NCBI RefSeq assembly: GCF_011761945.1
Contig: NZ_JAASQV010000006.1
Span: 1 to 64,000 of the forward strand
Origin: Sphingomonas leidyi
Lineage (GTDB): Bacteria; Pseudomonadota; Alphaproteobacteria; Sphingomonadales; Sphingomonadaceae
DNA: 64,000 bases
Direction: 5' to 3'
Part shown: piece after piece, positions 59,872 through 64,000 of the stretch
How the letters are laid out: each line of letters begins with the position of its first letter
Position numbering within the stretch: position 1 is the first letter of the stretch
Translations under genes and position numbers: made by a program
Notes under the pieces: generated by a model
Database searches by the model: none
Told to the model about the DNA's origin: nothing
Seen by the model: only the letters and a program-made list of their open reading frames with translations

Positions 59872-61328
59872 GCGAGCATGCCCCAGCTACCCAGCGCCGG
59901 TACGCTGCATGCCCAACCCAGTTCCTCCGAGACACGCTTCGCCAGGACCTGGGCGCCGGTCGGCTCGCCATGGGTGACATAGACGTGGCGCGGGGCCTCG
60001 TGCAGCGACCCGAGCCAGCGCATGAGTTCGTCGCTGTCGGCATGCGCCGAGAGCATCGTCAGGTTGGCGACCTCGGCTTCGACCGGGATATACTCGCCGT
60101 GGATCTTGATCGTCCGGGCGCCGCCGATCATGGCGGCGCCGCGGGTGCCCGCCGCCTGGAAGCCCGAGAAGAGGATGAGGTTCTTCCCATCCGGCGCGAA
60201 GCGCTTGAGATGGTGGAGCACGCGGCCGCCCGTTGCCATTCCACTGGCCGAGATGATGACCTTGGGGGCGGGGTTGGCGGTGAGTTCCTTGGATTCCTCC
60301 ACTTCGCGCACATAGTGCGCGACGCTGCACGCCGCTTCGCACTCGGCGCGAGCCAGGCGATGCTCGTCCATGAAATCGCACATCAGCCCGCTCGCGTTGA
60401 TCGCCATCGGGCTGTCGAGGAAGATCGGGATGTCGCGGAGGCGTCCCTGCGCGCGCAGACGCGAGAAATGATAGAGAAGCGACTGAACCCGTCCCACGGC
60501 GAAGGCCGGGATCACCACCGTCCCGCCTCTCTCGACGCATCGCTCGACATGATCTCCAAGCGTCTTTGTCGGATCGACCTGCTCGTGGCGCCGATCGCCA
60601 TAGGTCGATTCCACCAGGACATAGTCGGCGCGCGCGGGCGGCTCGGGATCCTTCATCACCGCATCGCCGTAACGGCCGATATCGCCTGAGAAGAGGATTG
60701 TCCGCCCCTTCCAGTCGATCTCGATCGACGCCGCGCCGAGGATGTGGCCGGCGCGATGATAGCGCACCCTGATGCCGTCCGTGACTGCATGCCACGCTCC
60801 GAACTCGATCGGGCGGAAGAGCTGCAATGCCAGACGCGCGTCGGCCTGGGTGTAGAGCGGCAGCGCCGGCTGGTGCCTTGAGAAGCCGTGCCGGTTGGCG
60901 AACTCCGCATCCTTTTCCTGCAGATGGCCGCTGTCGGGAAGAAGGAGCTCGCACAGGGCCGCGGTCGCCCGCGTTGCAAGGACGGTACCGTCCCAGCCCA
61001 GGCGCGCCATGCGCGGCAGCGCCCCCGAGTGATCGAGATGAGCGTGGGTCAGCAGGACCTGGCCGACATCCGCGACTTCGGGTGGAATTGGCGCCCAATT
61101 AAGGCGGCGCAGATCCCTGGGTCCCTGAAACAGGCCGGAATCGACAACGATCTGAGTTTCACCATCGTCCACCAGATAACGCGACCCTGTGACCGTTCCC
61201 GATCCGCCGAGAAAGGCGACGCCGAGACCATCGGCCGGGCGCTTGGCCAGATCGATCCTTGCTTCGCGCTCAAGGACGGTCACGCCGGACTGGTTGCGGG
61301 AATAGTGCCGTTTCTTTCTCTTGTGCAT
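59868..61328 (-). CDS. Metallo-beta-lactamase/beta-CASP RNase-like protein
   Basis: About 486 aa. The zinc-binding HAHLDHSG motif, ESTYGDRRHE, FSGDIGRYG and the C-terminal SAHADSDEL and VYVTHGEP segments define the CPSF-like beta-CASP nuclease family, which cuts or trims RNA. The start is placed at the ATG at 61328 (MHKRKKRHYS); a frame open to 61415 is not supported and a GTG at about 61282 is an alternative. First gene of the operon that continues with the AMP-phosphorylase-like and Prs genes. Confidence 0.87.
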   Translation of the reverse strand: MHKRKKRHYSRNQSGVTVLEREARIDLAKRPADGLGVAFLGGSGTVTGSRYLVDDGETQIVVDSGLFQGPRDLRRLNWAPIPPEVADVGQVLLTHAHLDHSGALPRMARLGWDGTVLATRATAALCELLLPDSGHLQEKDAEFANRHGFSRHQPALPLYTQADARLALQLFRPIEFGAWHAVTDGIRVRYHRAGHILGAASIEIDWKGRTILFSGDIGRYGDAVMKDPEPPARADYVLVESTYGDRRHEQVDPTKTLGDHVERCVERGGTVVIPAFAVGRVQSLLYHFSRLRAQGRLRDIPIFLDSPMAINASGLMCDFMDEHRLARAECEAACSVAHYVREVEESKELTANPAPKVIISASGMATGGRVLHHLKRFAPDGKNLILFSGFQAAGTRGAAMIGGARTIKIHGEYIPVEAEVANLTMLSAHADSDELMRWLGSLHEAPRHVYVTHGEPTGAQVLAKRVSEELGWACSVPALGSWGMLA

Positions 61329-61513
61329 GGACGCGGGCCTGCCTCTCACGATTATGTTCGTGAGCGCAGCATTGGTTCGCGGACGCCGCACGCCTATACG
61401 CAAAAGCCGCAGCACGACTGCTGCTCCCCGACAGCTGCGTCGCGCGAACGCCGGTGGCCGATCCGATCGATCACCTTACCCATGCTTGCGCGATGCCCGG
61501 CGGACTTCGGTCT

Positions 61514-61522
61514 CTACTTATA
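61514..61522. promoter_or_regulatory. CTACTTATA element in the divergent region 61329-61580
   Basis: TAC(G/T)TA-family variant, 66 bases before the small membrane-protein gene at 61581 and about 190 bases from the RNase start on the other strand. No other signal seen in this 250-base gap. Confidence 0.35.
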
Positions 61523-61580
61523 CCTTGCTCCTTGGACTCGAGCCTATGCTGGCTGGACGTTGACCAGAAGAGGACGGCAT

Positions 61581-61844
61581 ATGGGCGAACATGACCATCG
61601 CATGCGCAAGCGCGGCAAGATCGTTCTGATCGGCTTCCTGCTCGTCGCCAGCTTCTTTCTCCTCACCGAGCACACCGCGCACTTCCTGGGTGTGCTGCCC
61701 TATCTCATCCTGCTCGCCTGCCCGCTCATGCACCTGTTCATGCACCACGGCCATGGTGGGCATCAGCATGGCCATGAGGCCGGTCAGGCACCCGCCGGCT
61801 TGCCGGCCAATCCCAACGGCCGCATCGAAGGAGAGCCGCGATGA
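61581..61844 (+). CDS. DUF2933-like small His-rich membrane protein
   Basis: An 87-aa protein with two helices (IVLIGFLLVASFFLL and LPYLILLACPLMHLFM) and a His-rich C-terminus (HHGHGGHQHGHEAG). This layout matches DUF2933 proteins often found next to metal-efflux genes. AGAGGA precedes the ATG at 61581. It overlaps the methyltransferase gene by four bases. Metal binding by the His tail is inferred. Confidence 0.78.
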   Translation: MGEHDHRMRKRGKIVLIGFLLVASFFLLTEHTAHFLGVLPYLILLACPLMHLFMHHGHGGHQHGHEAGQAPAGLPANPNGRIEGEPR

Positions 61845-62584
61845 CGCACGCCGACTATGGCTATGGTCTGTGGGGGCTCGCGCTGGTCAATGCCGCCGTT
61901 TTCATCCTCTTTGCGTTCAGCTTCTTCAAGCCGGCAACGCGGCGCGACTGGCGCAGCTTCGGCGCGTTCAGTGCGTTCATCGTCGCGCTCTTCGCAGAAA
62001 TGTATGGCTTCCCGCTCACCATCTTCCTGCTGTCGGGGTGGCTCCAGTCGCGTTTCCCCGGCGTCGACTGGTGGAGCCACGATGCCGGCCACCTCCTGGA
62101 GATGATGTTCGGCTGGAGGGTCAACCCGCATTTTGGCCCGTTCCATCTTGCCAGCTTCGTGCTGATCGGCACGGGCTTCTGGCTGATCTCGGCCGGATGG
62201 GCGCCGCTTCACGCAGCCCAGCGCGCTCACAAGCTCGCGACGACGGGAATCTATGCCAGGGTCCGCCATCCGCAATATATCGGGTTCATCCTCGTGATGC
62301 TCGGTTTCCTGCTGCAATGGCCGACGTTACTGACGCTCGCCATGTTCCCCGTGCTGGTCGTGATGTACATCCGGCTAGCCCGGCATGAAGAGAAGGCGGC
62401 GCTCGCAGAATTCGGGAGTGAGTATCGCGACTATATGGCACGAGTGCCAGCCTTCGTTCCCCGGCTAATGTCTCGGACAGCGCGTCCTTCCCGTTCATGC
62501 ACGCCCATGGAGAGGCAAGGCGCGGCTCGATCGGGGGCGGAACAGGCTTTAGCCAAAAAGCACGATTGGCCGCGCCGAGGCTGA
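61841..62584 (+). CDS. Isoprenylcysteine carboxyl methyltransferase-family protein
   Basis: A 247-aa membrane protein with about five helices and the conserved C-terminal motif GIYARVRHPQYIGFILVMLG followed by EEKAALAEFGSEYRDYMARVP, as in ICMT/phospholipid N-methyltransferase-like enzymes. It partners the DUF2933-like gene in many metal-resistance clusters, but the substrate is unknown. The last residues are poorly conserved. Confidence 0.82.
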   Translation: MTHADYGYGLWGLALVNAAVFILFAFSFFKPATRRDWRSFGAFSAFIVALFAEMYGFPLTIFLLSGWLQSRFPGVDWWSHDAGHLLEMMFGWRVNPHFGPFHLASFVLIGTGFWLISAGWAPLHAAQRAHKLATTGIYARVRHPQYIGFILVMLGFLLQWPTLLTLAMFPVLVVMYIRLARHEEKAALAEFGSEYRDYMARVPAFVPRLMSRTARPSRSCTPMERQGAARSGAEQALAKKHDWPRRG

Positions 62585-62609
62585 GGGGTTGGGCGTCGGG
62601 GTGCGTATT
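62583..62609 (+). promoter_or_regulatory. ECF-sigma promoter element without an obvious gene
   Basis: GAGGGG (62583-62588), 13-base spacer, TGCGTATT (62602-62609), identical in layout to the copC and copA2 promoters. It overlaps the methyltransferase stop. The next sure gene is 377 bases downstream, so it may drive a small RNA or short peptide. Confidence 0.75.
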
Positions 62610-62714
62610 ACATTCGAGCGATGGAGCTTACGCCGATGGCCACCGCATCTCGGCACGTTGATTTGAGATGCGGCTCACGCTCGTTTCGGCGGATCGCACG
62701 GAGGGAAATCTGTT

Positions 62715-62900
62715 ATGCCTTTCGATGCGACGTTGTTCATCAAAACTCGGGTTGCGCCGGCCGTCGAGAGGTGCGCCCGCGCCCCGAAACAGTCCGCCGT
62801 CAGCCGGATGAACACATGCCGAGGCGCCCTTAACCTCCGGTTGGAACTAACGCTCTCGCGGCTCGCACTCTCGTCTCAGCACTTTTTCCGTAGCGGATAA
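62715..62900 (+). CDS. Possible short ORF behind ECF-type promoter
   Basis: GGAGGG is nine bases before an ATG at 62715, opening a 61-codon frame (MPFDATLFIKTRVAPAVERC start). The composition is Arg/Ala/Leu rich and not clearly protein-like; no family is recognised. It is listed because of the good ribosome site and the promoter 106 bases upstream. The remaining 62610-62985 region shows nothing else. Confidence 0.25.
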   Translation: MPFDATLFIKTRVAPAVERCARAPKQSAVSRMNTCRGALNLRLELTLSRLALSSQHFFRSG

Positions 62901-62985
62901 CCAGCCCCTCTGCCGCACCAGGATCGGGTGCCGCGGAAGATCTGGCGCAGTCCCGCCGCCTCCTTGATGTTAAGAGAGTAATTGG

Positions 62986-63333
62986 ATGGGTATCGAGTCA
63001 CAGAGCCAAGTTCATCGATCAATAGACCCCGCTGCAGCCGACGCGATATTTCAAACCCTGAGTGCACGTTGGGTGTTGCACATCCTGGTAGCGCTGAGCA
63101 AAGACGATCTCCGCTTCACGTGCCTTCGCCGAGAGATACCGAGGATCAGCGCCAATGTGCTTACGGTCCGCCTGAGGGAACTGGAAGCGGCATGTCTGGT
63201 CTCGAGGACGACTTCGCCGCCACCGGATTCCTATCAACTTTACGGACTGGGGCCGTTGGCACATGGGTTGCGACCGGCGCTGCAACATCTGGAGCAATGG
63301 AGAATACAGCTCGCTGTATTCGGCAAGACCTAG
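62986..63333 (+). CDS. HxlR-family transcriptional regulator
   Basis: A 115-aa winged-helix protein: TLSARWVLHILVALSKDDLRF, LTVRLRELEAACLVSR and a C-terminal LGPLAHGLRPALQHLEQW, typical of HxlR/YybR regulators, many of which sense electrophiles or disulfide stress. No Cys for sensing stands out beyond positions in the wing. The target is unknown; the next gene is convergent. Confidence 0.82.
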   Translation: MGIESQSQVHRSIDPAAADAIFQTLSARWVLHILVALSKDDLRFTCLRREIPRISANVLTVRLRELEAACLVSRTTSPPPDSYQLYGLGPLAHGLRPALQHLEQWRIQLAVFGKT

Positions 63334-63400
63334 AGCTCCGATGATTCCATCGTGGATCGGAGTCGATTGCCGCGCCTGCGGAATGCTCGCCGCCTGTCAC

Positions 63401-63811
63401 TCAACGCTCGGGGAGAAGGACCGCCGCAACCTCGCGATAATCGACAGGGTGGATGCGGTCTTTTGATTGAAAGCGCGCAAGATCCAGGGTTTCATCGCCA
63501 AACGTCACCGCGATCGAGTTTATGAGATAGGCGCGCGTCCGTGAATATGGCAGGATCCAGATCGCTCGCTGGGTGGGAATATTTTGGCGAAGTCTGGTAA
63601 GTTTGAGTGCCAGCAGCCGGCTCGGCTCATCATTCGACCCGACAGCGAGCAGCGTGGTCCCGTAGAACTTGTTCGGGGTTCGCCAGGACAATATCTGGCT
63701 GGCCGTCGCCCGCTCCTCGACCAGCTTATCACATTGCCCGGCATATCGGTCACCGATCGCCCGTGACATTCCGACACCGATGCTGTCGCCAATGATAAGG
63801 CACGCGAACAT
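63401..63811 (-). CDS. Small SGNH/GDSL-hydrolase-like protein
   Basis: A 136-aa protein with the SGNH blocks: IIGDSIGVGM (block I Ser), LLAVGSNDEPS (Asn, block III) and KDRIHPVDY (Asp and His, block V). The family normally exceeds 180 aa, so this is a compact member. The start ATG at 63811 leaves only a short hydrophobic N-terminus (MFACLIIG), so export is uncertain. No neighbour hints at a substrate. Confidence 0.6.
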   Translation of the reverse strand: MFACLIIGDSIGVGMSRAIGDRYAGQCDKLVEERATASQILSWRTPNKFYGTTLLAVGSNDEPSRLLALKLTRLRQNIPTQRAIWILPYSRTRAYLINSIAVTFGDETLDLARFQSKDRIHPVDYREVAAVLLPER

Positions 63812-63886
63812 CGAACATCCTAATAAAGACAGGTTTCAGGGCCACCGCCACGCCCGTCATCGACCGTGCAGGTGAGCCAGCACCTC

Positions 63887-64000
63887 TTAGTCTTTCATGG
63901 GCAGAACGCGCGCTGCAAGCGCTGAAATATCGGCTTCCCCAAGAATGTAGGAGGCGCCCGTTTCGGAAAAGAATAGTTGTACGCGCTCTTCCTCTGCGGT
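63887..64000 (-). CDS. Unidentified protein, C-terminal fragment at window edge
   Basis: The minus-strand frame is open from the right edge to a TAA at 63887, giving a 37-residue C-terminal end (FFSETGASYILGEADISA, ending VLPMKD). It is too short to identify, and could be a chance frame. Confidence 0.4.
   Translation of the reverse strand, partial: TAEEERVQLFFSETGASYILGEADISALAARVLPMKD

Noticed and set aside
61395..61421. TGCGTATA on the minus strand upstream of the RNase gene, as a sixth ECF-type promoter
   Set aside because: The bases 13 positions upstream read GCAGTC instead of GAGGGG; only the -10 half matches.

Overview
The window looks like an accessory region of a high-GC alphaproteobacterium, most likely a sphingomonad. 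This rests on codon bias, the style of the twin CopA/CopB copper oxidases, FixL/FixJ-type regulators and DUF1622/DUF305/DUF411 neighbours; no rRNA, tRNA or housekeeping backbone is visible. A tyrosine recombinase cut by the left edge suggests a genomic island or plasmid segment. Coding density is very high and many genes overlap by ATGA or GTGA.

Layout. 1-2.5 kb: integrase and a helix-hairpin-helix/nuclease-like protein. 2.7-9.8 kb (minus): Cus-type copper/silver RND efflux (cusC, cusB, cusA, CusF-like lipoprotein) preceded by two small exported proteins. 10-15.9 kb (plus): an exported small protein, then a copper-type MerR regulator leading two lipoproteins, a membrane-anchored ferredoxin-NAD(P)H reductase fusion, a cytochrome b, a heptahaem cytochrome c, a DUF1622 protein and a Tat-exported Csp1-like copper-storage protein. 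16-19 kb: a GH130 enzyme and small Met/His-rich exported proteins. 19.4-27.3 kb: aldehyde and alcohol dehydrogenases, a first copA/copB pair, an MFS transporter, DUF411 and a GntR/HutC regulator. 27.3-36.2 kb (minus): PepSY proteins, a receiver protein, FixJ, a FixL with its haem histidine, DUF305, a second copB/copA pair, and a CnrY/CnrX/CnrH-like anti-sigma, metal sensor and ECF sigma module. 36.3-41.5 kb: copC, copD, a methyltransferase, a copper P-type ATPase and its CueR-like regulator. 41.6-55.7 kb: PHA synthase, a MaoC-Pta fusion, acetate kinase, FabI, a phasin (minus), a complete N-type ATPase operon and oleate hydratase. 55.9-61.3 kb (minus): a second FixJ-like regulator, a broken small gene, PRPP synthetase, an AMP-phosphorylase-like enzyme and a metallo-beta-lactamase RNase. 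61.6-64 kb: a small membrane protein, an ICMT-family methyltransferase, an HxlR regulator and a small SGNH-like protein.

How it fits together. Two themes interlock: copper (export, oxidation, storage, periplasmic electron transfer) and survival at low oxygen (FixL/FixJ, alcohol/aldehyde oxidoreduction, acyl-phosphate ATP formation, PHA, a second ATPase, nucleotide salvage). Promoter elements readable by eye tie them together. Five copies of an AGGG(G/T)-N13-TGCGTAT(T/A) element sit upstream of cnrYXH, copAB, copCD, DUF411 and an unassigned transcript, and fit promoters of the resident ECF sigma factor. A TAC(G/T)TA element recurs in at least eight intergenic regions and may be a FixJ-type site. 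MerR-type 19-20 bp spacer promoters precede the electron-transfer operon, the copper ATPase and the second FixJ-like gene. The strongest candidate for an undescribed system is the MerR-led NAD(P)H-to-heptahaem electron conduit at 10.5-15.8 kb.
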